Shown here: positions 1-8,690 of the stretch, in pieces
Layout: each line of letters starts with the position of its first letter
Position numbering within the stretch: position 1 is the first letter of the stretch
Assembly (NCBI GenBank): GCA_013054445.1
Contig: JAAMPI010001522.1
Location: 1-13,431, forward strand
Direction of reading: 5' to 3'
DNA from: Cudoniella acicularis
Lineage: Eukaryota; Ascomycota; Leotiomycetes; Helotiales; Helotiaceae
Length of the DNA stretch: 13,431 nt
Position numbers and translations under genes: made by a program
Notes under the pieces: model-generated
What the model was told of the DNA's origin: nothing
What the model saw: only the letters and a program-made list of their open reading frames with translations
Databases searched by the model: none

Positions 1-46
1 AGATTAAATATATTTTTTTAGTCTAGCTTTATAAAGATAACTATCT

Positions 47-260
47 ATAATACGATAGCGTCGAAGGTCCGTATTATCTACCGAAGCTACGTAATAGTTA
101 TACGACTAGTCACGCGGCCCGGGCGGACTTCGGCTATAGCGTAGCTGCCGCGTATTCTTGCCTTATATAGCGTGCTAAGCGTATTCCCCTTATAGGTGAA
201 TACTATAGTCTTTTAGCCTAGCGGGTAGTGCGATCTAGAGCTTAGCGATCTATATTATAA
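47..260 (+). repeat. Terminal-repeat-like element A, copy 1 (probable LTR)
   Basis: Starts ATAATACGATAGCG and ends near TATATTATAA. It matches 517-730 over its whole length, and the differences are mostly C/T or G/A as RIP would give. It also matches 2283-2486 on the other strand. TATCT lies just before it at 42-46, as it nearly does before copy 2, so the true repeat probably begins a few bases earlier. The unmutated form would start TG and fit an LTR. What follows (261 onward) differs from what follows copies 2 and 3. This is the least mutated of the two direct copies. Confidence 0.85.
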
Positions 261-510
261 GAGTATTTATTCGTCCTAGTCCTAGGCTTCTATAAGCGTA
301 TATACTTTAGCTTAGAGGGTTAGGAGCCCTACTATTAGCTTCTAGGGCGTAGCGAAGCTATCTAAAGAGCTAAAAAGAAGGATATGTTTATCGATTCCTT
401 TAAGGTCTAAGCTATATTTTAGGCTTTCTTCTTATAGAATAAGCGATTTATACGAATAAGTATATAATACGTTATAGAAAAGCGCCGAGGTCGTCGCTTA
501 TAAAGGGGGG
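261..510 (+). pseudogene. RIP-degraded 3' coding end between two direct repeats, ending in a polypurine tract
   Basis: One plus-strand frame starting at 261 reads as coherent protein-like sequence (for example LLGRSEAI and KKKDMFIDSFKV), broken only by TAG and TAA at places where CAG, CAA or TGG would fit. It runs to AAAGGGGGG at 502-510, immediately before copy 2 of repeat A. A polypurine tract placed just before an LTR is what the 3' end of an LTR retrotransposon looks like. I read 47-730 as LTR, a short leftover of internal sequence, then LTR. I do not recognise the protein, and the internal region is far too short for a full element. Confidence 0.45.
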
Positions 511-516
511 TATCTT

Positions 517-730
517 ATAATACGATAGCGTCGAAGGTCTATATTATCTATTAAAGCTATATAATAGTTATACGTCTAGTCACGCGGCCTAGGCAGACTT
601 CGGCTATAGCGTAGCTGCCGCGTATTCTTGCCTTATATAGCGTGCTAAGCGTATTCCCCTTATAGGTAAATACTATAGTCTTTTAGCCTAGCGGGTAGTA
701 CGATCTAGAGCTTAATAATCTATATTATAA
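517..730 (+). repeat. Terminal-repeat-like element A, copy 2 (probable LTR)
   Basis: A direct repeat of 47-260 at an offset of exactly 470 bp. The segment from about 599 to 668 is essentially identical between the two, while the left part differs mainly by C to T and G to A. The likely true 5' edge is TATCTT at 511-516, directly after the polypurine tract at 502-510. It is more heavily mutated than copy 1. Confidence 0.85.
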
Positions 731-889
731 TATAATAAGAAAAAGATTTAATATAAAACTAATCTCTAGCTTTAAGAGATCTAGAGAAGCCCTCTTTTTA
801 TTAGCTATCTATTACTAATAGAAGTCTAATATTAAGACTTAATAATAATAGAAATTAATAGTATTATCTAATATCTTATATTATATATT

Positions 890-2270
890 AAGTATTTTAG
901 AACTATAATCTTAGATATTAAAAGTTTATTATCGATATTATTCTAGATATCCGTCGTCGATCTAAACTATATAACGGACGCCCCTTAGTAAGTAAGCGAA
1001 CTATATTATATAAAGACTATTAGATATTTTTTAAATAAAATAATATCTAGGCTAATTTTTTTATAATAGCTTTTAAATATAATTAAGAATAGTTATCTTA
1101 TTTTCTTTTTAATCTATCTATTAATTCTTATTTATTTATTTCTTAAAAATATAAATTAGTATAGTCTTTATAATAGTTTTATAAGAATTAATTAATTTAT
1201 AATAAAGTTAAGATTAATATAGTTTTTTTATATTCTTAAATTAATTATAACTTATATTTTAATTTTATTAAGCTTAATATTAATAATAAGTTATCTATAA
1301 CTAGCTATTATAATATTTTTAGTTAAGAGATTTTTTTATATTCGTTATTAGTCTATAGCTTTTATAAGTTAATAAAAGATATATAGCTATAACTTATTTA
1401 TCTTTATAACTTAGTTTTAAATATAGTTCGTCTTTAAGCCTATTATTAATATAGTTCTTTCTTAGATTCTTTCGTTAATAGCTGTCTTAACTATTTCTTA
1501 GACGCTTTTAGGTTCTGTTTTATCGTCGAAGATTAATAGTCGTTTCTTATAAACTAGTATAGCTATAATATAATAATACTCTCTTAACTTATTATATTAG
1601 GCTATAAAAACGATTCTTTATATATCTTAATAAGTGATTTAATATAGTTCTTTAAAGACTAGTTCGTCTAATATTTATTTATCTTTTTTAAAGTAAGGCT
1701 TATCTATTAGCTAGTTTAGACTATTTCTAACTAGTAGTCTTTTATATTTATATATTATTTTTTAACGCGAGTAAATATTTAATATTCTTTAACTTCTAAT
1801 AATAAGTCTAATTTATCTAATTCCTAGTCTAAATCTTTTATAAGATCTTTCTAGCTTTTTATTTTATCGAGCTATATTAAGATTCTCTATTATTTAAGTT
1901 AGTTATCTATAGCTAGTCGTAGGTCTTATAAAAGAATACTTTTCTTACTTCTATTTTCGCTAGGTTCGGCGAGTCTTAGCTAATTAACTACTCGCTTAGT
2001 TAATCCGAATTCCTAGATTAGCTTTCTATTAAATTTCTTAGTTTTTTTCTTAAGACCTCTCTTCTTATAGTCTCTAGCTATATGTCTTACGATATTATAA
2101 ATAAAATATAGCTAGTTATTAAGTCGTTATTTCTTTTCTTTAGACGAGAGACCTAGTCTCTTAATAGTAGCGACTTCTCTTAGTTCTAGACATAACTTTC
2201 TTAGTCTTCTTTAATAACTATCTTAGCCTTAGGTAGACGACGTCGAGTTATATATTTATTTATATAATCT
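890..2270 (-). pseudogene. Unidentified RIP-degraded reading frame between inverted copies of repeat A
   Basis: Read on the minus strand, one frame from about 2058 down to about 1450 gives sensible Lys/Leu/Gln/Asp-rich protein-like sequence (short stretches such as EFGLTKRVVN, LRLAEPSEN and LLTKESKKEL). It is broken by TAG and TAA, and the same frame can be followed more weakly to about 890. Sequence from 2058 to 2240 reads better in another frame (RRRLPKAKIV), so a frameshift or intron is likely. Part of this region has no TG at all, so TGA is impossible there and the lack of TGA proves nothing. I do not recognise the family. It is flanked by repeat A at 517-730 (plus) and 2283-2486 (minus). 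It could be an internal gene of an element with roughly 210-bp inverted ends, or older sequence between two unrelated LTRs. Confidence 0.4.
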
Positions 2271-2282
2271 ATTATTAATTTA

Positions 2283-2486
2283 TTATAATATAGATCGCTA
2301 AGCTCTAGATCGTATTACCCGCTAGGCTAAAAGACTATAGTATTTACCCGTAAGAGGAATACGTTTAATACGCTATATAAGACAAGAATATATTATAGCC
2401 GAAGTCCGCCCGGGCTATATAACTAGTCGCGTAACTATTACGTAGCTTCGCTAAACAGTAGCGGACCTCCGACGCTATCGTATTAT
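2283..2486 (-). repeat. Terminal-repeat-like element A, copy 3, inverted
   Basis: The reverse complement begins ATAATACGATAGCGTCG and ends at TATATTATAA, matching copies 1 and 2 along its length, including the central GACTTCGGCTATA and the TAGTCTTTTAGCC block. It has no polypurine tract before it. Its upstream neighbour on the minus strand is the truncated Gag remnant, so it either inserted into that element or marks a recombination junction. Confidence 0.85.
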
Positions 2487-2489
2487 ATT

Positions 2490-3130
2490 TATATATTAAT
2501 ATTAATTAGGATATTAATATTAATAAGCTATTAGTCTATCTAAATAAGTTTATCTTTAATATTATCTTTTAGTCTTTATTAATAATAGTTTAATAGTATC
2601 TATATGTCTTAAGAATATAGTTATATAGTTAATTACTTATCTTATCTAGTTTAGTTAGAATAGTATATATTCTATTATTATTTTTATATTAATATCTTTA
2701 AATATTCTTTTAATTTCTATTTTAAATCTTTTAAACGTTTTAAAGATTCTTTAGACTATTTCTATTCTTTTTTCTTTTAGTTTATTAAAATAGTTCTTTA
2801 GAAATAGTTTAATCTATTTAGCTACTTTCCTTTATAAGTATAATATAGTCTATATATTATAAGCCTTATATGTCTTAAACTTGTTATTATAGAATTAAAA
2901 GTATATTTCTATTTATAAGATAAATGTCTTAAGGTTCTTTTAGTTTTTATAATATTTGTCTAATATAGAGACCTTAAGTCCTTTATTAGCTTTAACCTTA
3001 ACCCTAGTAATAAGAGTATCTTTTATCTCTTTATTATTACTATTATCGGTTATAAGGTTTATAACTAGGATAAGGTTAACTTTATTAGCCTAGCTAATAG
3101 TCACGACCTTAAGAAGTTATAATACTATAT
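2490..3130 (-). pseudogene. RIP-degraded Gag of a Ty3/gypsy-type retrotransposon
   Basis: On the minus strand a single frame can be followed from about 3120 to 2490. It contains the Retrotrans_gag pattern: LKTF, then a Tyr/Phe-rich stretch, NNKFKTYKAYN, TILYL, KVAK followed by a stop where Trp is expected, FLKNYFNKLKEKR, RIFKTFKRFK and TIFLRHIDTIKLLL. More than ten in-frame TAA or TAG codons sit where CAA, CAG or TGG are expected, as RIP produces. Gag is the structural protein that packages retrotransposon RNA. This copy ends abruptly at 2487, where inverted repeat A begins. No protease or reverse transcriptase is visible. The family call rests on pattern recognition and not on a search. Confidence 0.75.
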
Positions 3131-3239
3131 TATAATACTTTATTTTAAGACTAGTGTTTAAAGTATAATAGAACTAGGTCTATTTAACTAAGATCTCTAT
3201 CTTAGATAAATAAAAGGTCTATTAGATTAATAGTATAAA

Positions 3240-3596
3240 AGTATAGACGTTATAATCTTATTAATAGTTATTAACTAGAAAGCTTAATATATTATAAATA
3301 AGGATAATTAAAGTATAATATAAGATTATTAAAGTAAGTTAAATATAAAGCTCTTAACTATTAAAGAAATCTCTTTTATTTATATAGATCTTTTTTCTTA
3401 TAGACTACGTAGACTATTAGGCGGTCTACTCGCTAGCTCGTAAGCTCGCTAGATCGCGCTTGCGATCCTGCGGTCCTAGGTCAGCTGACTGGTCACGTGA
3501 TCCTCGTGACTTAGGACCCTGGTTCTCTATACCGCTCCTATTAGTCGTAGCCGAGCCTTAGGCCTAGGCCTATACGTGATACGCTAATTCGTAACA
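3240..3596 (-). repeat. Probable LTR (repeat B) and leader of the Gag-bearing element
   Basis: Reading the minus strand from 3596, it starts TGTTACGAATTAGCG, the usual TG start of a fungal LTR. It contains a 14-bp perfect palindrome (TAGGCCTAGGCCTA, 3559-3572), an E-box CACGTG, and a TATA-like TATATAAATAAAAGAG near 3372-3388, all upstream of the Gag remnant and in the same orientation. The inner edge is not clear and I place it only roughly. No second copy of this repeat is in the window, so its LTR nature is inferred from position and layout. Confidence 0.5.
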
Positions 3597-3954
3597 CGAA
3601 GCTATAATAGCTTTAATAGCGTCTTCTTGTCACAGACCTAGTTCGACGCTAGGATAGATTGACTTAATAGTAGTCGATATAATAACTTGATTCGACGCTC
3701 GTCGATTTAATAACTTAATAATAGCCTATCCTTCTAATCGATAGTCGATTTAATGACTTAACGACTGACCGAATGACTNACTATCTAGGGGAGTCGCTTA
3801 NNGACTACTTCGCTTACTAGCGCTATTTGTATAGTTAAATAGAGCTTCTCCCTCCGGGAGAACCTCTTCTTCTCTCTTTAGTTTAGTCTCTTTAATAATA
3901 TAGCACCTTCTTATAAATACGTCCCTACGTGACGTCAGGGCCCTAGTGCCTTTA
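3597..3954. other. Gap without a recognised gene between two element remnants; ambiguous bases
   Basis: RIP-affected sequence with no gene I can identify. It holds three imperfect copies of GTCGATWTAATRACTT at 3673, 3701 and 3744. It also has three ambiguous bases (N at 3779, NN at 3801-3802), which point to low assembly quality over repeats. A GC-rich patch with CTCCCTCCGGGAG lies at about 3848-3860. A minus-strand frame around 3830-3900 looks weakly coding (TIQIALVSEVV) but is too short to name. Confidence 0.5.
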
Positions 3955-4388
3955 TAGAGCCGTAATATAAAGAAGAGAATAAATATCAGGGCGTACTTAA
4001 TAGAGACGTATAAATTATTAATATTTTAAAGATAGAGGCTCTTTAGCCTGATCTTATAACGCCTTATAAACTAGCTTATCTAGTTCTTCTTAATACTTGC
4101 TCTCTTAATCTCTTTAATAAGATTCTTAATATAACTAGTTAGTGGTATTCCTCGGTCTGTTAGGCTATTGATTCGAGTAATCGAGACCTCTTCCTGTTCG
4201 TTAGTAAGACACTAGTACCATAATAAATTAGCCTTCTTTTTCGACTTAGTAAGGCTGTATATACGCTTTAAGAGCGAAGTACGATTATATCTATATTTTA
4301 TAATAGTATTAGACTAATTTATAAATTCTCCTCTTTTTAATATAGCAACTGCGGCGTCAATCCGAACTGATTTGTCGACTCTAGCCAT
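3955..4388 (-). pseudogene. N-terminal part of a pogo/Fot-like DDE transposase, RIP-degraded and truncated
   Basis: The frame opens with ATG at 4388 (minus) and stays in one frame for about 140 codons. It shows the start of a Tc1/mariner-superfamily pogo (DDE_1, CENP-B-like) transposase: MARVDKSVRIDAAVAILK, a helix-turn-helix region with YRYNRTSLLKRI, then LTNEQEE, RINSLTDRGIP, and the run RLKSLYL before NINNL. Codons are interrupted by TAG at 25 and after LLWY, two TAGs near the expected NWT.QF, and a TAA after SLYL, all explained by CAG, CAA or TGG mutated by RIP. The first 20 or so codons are almost unmutated. The catalytic DDE domain is missing, because sequence left of about 3955 no longer fits. 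The enzyme would have cut and pasted its own element. Confidence 0.85.
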
Positions 4389-4465
4389 ATTTTAGTGTGG
4401 AGGTGGATTTTAAAAAAAGCGGGATTTGGTGGGGAGTGGGATTTGGCACGGGATTTCGGTTACAT
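4389..4465 (-). mobile_element. Non-coding end of the pogo-like transposon with three GGGATTT motifs
   Basis: Just upstream of the transposase start, the DNA contains GGGATTT three times, at 4421, 4438 and 4450, in the contexts CGGGATTTGG, TGGGATTTGG and CGGGATTTCGG. Repeated subterminal motifs between a transposase ATG and the element end are typical of transposase-binding sites. The exact end of the element and any TA target duplication cannot be fixed, because the other end is lost. This part shows no RIP. Confidence 0.5.
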
Positions 4466-4627
4466 CCAGCTGGACACCTGCAAGTAGTAATCGGAACTTC
4501 CCACCATCTTAAGCCTCATGCGGGGTGTACTGTTCTTCATTCAGCCTTGCGCTCTTAAAATACCAATTTATTTCCAGATCAAGGAGAACAACGTGGATGG
4601 GTGGCCTGCGAGCACCGAGCACACAAT

Positions 4628-7600
4628 ATGTCTAACACTTCATCGTCACAGAATTTGCCCCAACGCCAACAACAGGGGCCTTCTGCTGCTAGTGCCGCGA
4701 GCCTCTGGGATCGGGCATATGAGAGTTTCGCGAAAAGGAACAAAGATCTTGATAGCGCCTTTCGAGAAATATTATCCACAGAGTCGGCTTCTCCGGCTGG
4801 GATACTCACATCCAAGAATTATGCCGACAAAGAAAAGGAGCTGTCTGCTCTCGTTCAGGGACAGGTGAAGCGAATGGAAAGTGGGGAATGGAAGATTCGG
4901 CTTGGTCGCAAAACGATCAAGATTCGCAAACAAGTCGAGGGAATTATCAAAGTCTTATCAGCCGTCAAAGATTTCGGCACGCAGGCAGCTGCCTTAGATC
5001 CTGTCCATGCGGGATTGCCTGTTGCTGGGCTCTACTTGATTCTCTCGGTACGTCCTTTTCAGGCTGTGAGGGGAGAGCTTGTGACTAACTTGTAACTAAA
5101 TAGTTCGTGACGAACGATAAAGACAACCGCGACGCTCTTTTTGATGGGCTAGAGAGTACGTCTAATATTGTTCGGCGGTATTCTGCCATTGAGAAGGTAT
5201 ATGTTGGCAGCACTGAAGGGGAGACCCAGGACGCGCTCCAGGAGTTCATACTGAACGTGTATGGGCGAATCTTCGAGTTCGAGGCGAGAGCACTATGTCA
5301 GTGCCATCACAATGTTGCATTTCAGACATTCAAGAACATGTTTGGAAGGAACAGCTGGAAAGATGATCTTCAGAAAATTGCTGATGCAGATACGATGTGC
5401 ACGAAGCTTCTCCCTACACTAGATGCGGAGAGTCAATCCAATCACTCGAAGCAGTTGTCAGATATATTATCAGCGCAGACAGACCAGATACAGAAGAGTT
5501 TCAAAGAGTCGAACAACTTGAATCGGTCAATCTTGGATGTATTGCAAGGCCAGAGGGACAGGCAAGTAGAGGAGGACAAGCGAAAGTTCTTGACTGTGTT
5601 ACGAACAGATTTCGAGTCTAGCAAGAACAAAAATCCGAAGAGGTCTCCGGGAACTTGCGAATGGTTCTTACAGCATCCCGAGTATCAAAAATGGCTGAAA
5701 CAAGCTTCGACACCTTGCCTTTGGTTGACTGCAGAACCTGGGTGTGGCAAATCGGTCTTGTCGAGATATTTGGTCGACGACTTCACCGAGATCACTGCTG
5801 GAAATGCTACCGTCTGCTACTTCTTCTTCAAGGCAGGGACACAGCCCCAACAGAACGCCGAGAAGGAAGAGCCGAACAATGCTCATTACGCTCTCTGTGC
5901 TCTGCTGTATCAGCTATTCGACCAAAATGAGCATCTCTTGGAGGAGTATGGAGTTCCGGCATACCGGAAGGGTGGAAATCTGGCAAATCTCTTTGAGCCG
6001 TTATGGAATCTGCTGGTCAGGGCCTGTCGTGATCCCGAAGCGGGACAGATCATATGTATTCTGGATGCGTTGGACGAGTGCGCCGCGTCACATAAACAGA
6101 TTCTTGCTACGAGATTTTCGGAATTCTGTGCCGACAATCCCACCAATGTCAACTTCCGGATTCTGATTACCAGTCGTCCCGAACGGGACCTTCAGGCTGC
6201 GTTTAATCTTGGGCCGAAGTCCAAGGCAACATTCGTTCGGTTGACCGGCGAGAGCGAAAAAGAAATGGAAGCCATTACCAAGGAAGTCAATTCGGTTATC
6301 GATGAGGAGATCGAAAGGTTTAAAGAGGCGAGGGAGCAGAGCGGAATAGATGACGGCGTGCATGAAATCCTCAGAGAAGAAATCGATAAACTCGACAACC
6401 GCTCATATCTTTGGGTCTCTCTTGTATTCCCTCAACTCCACGAGAACGCAGATTGCGAAGAATCAGAGCTGCTCGAAATAATCAAGACCCTTCCGACGAC
6501 CCTCGAAGGAACCTATAAACAGATATTAAGCAGGAGCACGAATGTTGCGCATGCTAGAAAACTCTTATCTATCGTCCTGGCAGCAACAAGGCCTCTGACT
6601 CTGACAGAACTCAAAATTGCCTTTTCTGTCGATAGAGACGATAACCACAACAAGATTGACAAAATACTACGAGTGAGTTCTTCGGAATCAAAGGCTACAG
6701 CGGCTGAGCAAGCCTTTTGTGGGTCTATCCGACGGTATTGTGGTTCCTTCATCCGCATTACCGAGTCCAAGGTCTACTTGATTCATCAGACTGCACAAGA
6801 GTTCCTCCTGGAATCTCAAAACCTGAACGGTACGAACCTGGCCGCATGGAAGCACTCCTTCAAGAGTGCCGATAACCATTTGGTATTGGCTCGATCCTGT
6901 ATCTGGTACTTGATGCTTTCTCAATTCGGCGAACACGGGCATGGACTGTCAGATGACGCGAGTGATTTTTCCTTGGGAAAAGAACGTACTGCAGGTAGAT
7001 TCATCTCTCAGCATCCCTTTGCAGAATATGCTACTACTCGTTGGTTCACCCACTTCAACACTGCGGGTGCCAGCGAGAGTGACGACATATCTACCGATGC
7101 AACAACGCTGATTTCAACAAGCACTGGCAATTTCGAAACTTGGCGCACAATATACACTCTGGGATGCAGTTTGGGATCTACCAATAAGTACATCCCAAAA
7201 ACGTACATGGGCCTTCTCGTCGCAGCGTACCTTGACCTTGTCCAGGTTATCCATATCCTTCTACTTCACGGCGAAAATATCAGACAAGTTGATGACGCAG
7301 ATGAGAATACTGCCCTCCACATTGCAGCTAGCTTCAATCTCCTAAGAGTAGCCAAAGTGTTGATAGAATTTGATGCTCCTATCAATGTCCAAAACTCTTG
7401 GGGATACACACCCCTACACCAAGCGGTTTACCAGAATTCAAAAGAAATGGTCGACTTTCTACTCTCCCACAAGGCGGACACGCAAATACCCAACGTATGG
7501 GGTATAACAGCTTTGCACCTTGCAACGAGAAATGGGTTTGTAGATGTCGCAAGAGCCTTGATCAAGGCTGGGGCGAATGTCAATGCTTTAGGATCCAGCA

Positions 7601-7818
7601 TTTGGTCCCCGCTTCATTGGTCCCCGCTTCACTGGGCCGCGAAATACAGTCAATACCAAGACATGGAGCGTCTAGCCTGCTATAAGAGTACGATCGAGAT
7701 TTTGATACAAAATGGAGCAGATTCTACACTGGTGAACGAAGATGGGAAGACGGCTATGCAGTTGGTGAACGAAGATCAGTTCGTATATCTTTTTGGGGAC
7801 TTAGGGCTATCTCGTTAA
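4628..7818 (+). CDS. NLR protein: NACHT NTPase with ankyrin repeats (exons 4628-5047 and 5104-7818)
   Basis: Predicted 1044 aa. An N-terminal NACHT_N-like (fungal NWD) domain starts at SLWDRAYESF (residue 25) and spans the splice site. The NACHT domain follows: Walker A AEPGCGKS at 350-357, Walker B ILDALDE at 459-465, and ITSRPE at 495-500. A winged-helix-like region includes TLPTTLEGTYKQIL and KVYLIHQTAQEFLL. Ankyrin repeats at exact 33-residue spacing start near 842 (weak), 875, 908, 941 and 974, and the last carries a duplication and an insertion. The start is ATG 4628 (A at -3); an in-frame GTG at 4601 is rejected. The joined sequence LILS|FVTNDKDNRDA fits the family. Fungal NLRs are cytosolic, nucleotide-switched sensors linked to nonself recognition and regulated cell death; the ligand here is unknown. 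The gene is intact and starts about 170 bp from a dead transposon. Its GC content and codons are normal, with no RIP. Confidence 0.95.
5048..5103 (+). other. 56-bp spliceosomal intron in the NLR gene
   Basis: The donor is GTACGT, with a branch-site-like GACTAAC at 5083-5089 and acceptor AAATAG. It separates codons 140 and 141 in phase 0. Reading through it hits a stop at 5093-5095. Splicing restores the conserved hydrophobic GLYLILS-FV stretch of the NACHT_N domain, so the intron is well supported. Confidence 0.9.
7603..7632 (+). repeat. In-frame 15-bp tandem duplication in the last ankyrin repeat
   Basis: TGGTCCCCGCTTCAT is followed at once by TGGTCCCCGCTTCAC. This encodes WSPLH twice (residues 974-983) before WAA. 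One copy is the normal ankyrin TPLH-type motif, so the second is an extra 5 residues at the start of the repeat. The copies differ by one synonymous base. Confidence 0.97.
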
Positions 7819-8089
7819 ATGTTGTCCTTACCAGTCAAGAGGATCTCGTTCTTGCTAGAAGGCTTTTCGGGTCATGTTTCATGGTGGATCCCAGGTTGAG
7901 TTATTTATTGTTATTTAACGTCACTCAGTCCTCACCGTGCGAAGGTGACAATAACTCGACGCGGCGACCCCTATTGTTTTTCATTGGGTGGAAGAATAGC
8001 AACCCATCTCAATTAAGACATTCCATTTCTGATAAAAAGAATAAAAGTATTACAAATAGGCTCTCTAGCAAAATATATTGAGGCTAGGT
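7819..8089 (+). other. 3' flank of the NLR gene
   Basis: No gene seen. AATAAA at 8040-8045, about 220 bp after the NLR stop, is a possible polyadenylation signal. The short open frame at 7881-8081 has no sign of being coding. Confidence 0.35.
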
Positions 8090-8690
8090 TTCGCGTAGTA
8101 CGAGGTCTGACCGAGCCCCGATAACCGGTCCGATGGCGAGGTCTATCAAAAGATTTGATATTATCATCGTCTCTCCGACGAAAATGCTATAAAGGCTTGG
8201 AAACTGCAACTATATAAGAGCAAGCAAGAAAAACTAGCCCAGCTGCTCAGGCATAAGAAGATAGTAGAGGTATTTGACCTGCTCCTGCCTTCCTTGGCTT
8301 ATAGGAAGGCTTTGAGCTAGGTAATATTCCTAATTACTACGCTCTATACTACGGCACACAGGATCTTTACTACCTAAGCTATATCCTTACTACGTGGGAT
8401 AGGATAATATTAGTGGAAGAAGCTATTCGTTAAGCTATAGATATCTGAACCGTCGGCTCCGTCTACTAGTGCCTTAGATCGTAATTATATAACCAAATAG
8501 ATAGATCGTCTATCGAACTATAGCGAACTCTTTCCGAACATCAAAGATAGATAGAAGAGGGACCTAATTAAATAGGCGCTCTTATAGCTCGAAGTTATAA
8601 TCCTAACAATTAAGATATTTTATAAGAATCGTTAATATCTCGACATTACTATAAACATTATTAAAAAAAAATTCTCCTAGACGGAAAAAA
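8090..8690 (+). pseudogene. Partly RIP-mutated remnant of an unidentified repeat or gene
   Basis: The plus strand at about 8170-8320 reads as a clean protein-like frame (LSDENAIKAW, KQEKLAQLLRHKK, VEVFDLLLPSLAYRKAL) that then meets TAG. From about 8320 to 8690 CpA becomes scarce and another plus-strand frame (TVGSVY, SSIEL, EEGPN, GALIARSYNP) is broken by TAG and TAA where Gln or Arg/Trp codons would fit. This looks like a dispersed repeat hit by RIP on its right part only. I do not recognise the protein. The RIP call is weaker here than for 1-4340. Confidence 0.4.

Larger units (their letters stand above)
1..4340. repeat. RIP-mutated, AT-rich transposable-element island
   Basis: CpA and TpG dinucleotides are almost absent while TpA is very common, which is the mark of repeat-induced point mutation (C to T at CpA, both strands). 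By eye there is not one CA or TG between 721 and 1491. CpG sites survive (GCG and CGC words are frequent), so the mutation targeted CpA and not CpG. Coding remnants inside are broken by TAA and TAG where CAA, CAG or TGG codons would be expected. The island holds at least three element types in both orientations, described separately. The mark fades between about 4330 and 4390, just left of an intact NLR gene. Confidence 0.93.

Noticed and set aside
47..730. CRISPR array or telomere-type repeats from the direct repeats
   Set aside because: Only two direct copies of about 210 bp with a coding-like spacer, and a eukaryotic context.
4601..4627. In-frame upstream start of the NLR at 4601 (GTG)
   Set aside because: It is a GTG codon, not used as a nuclear fungal start; ATG 4628 has A at -3 and leaves the NACHT_N domain whole.
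4518..4868. Overlapping plus and minus open frames at the NLR 5' end
   Set aside because: They are shadows of exon 1 in other frames and have no family features.
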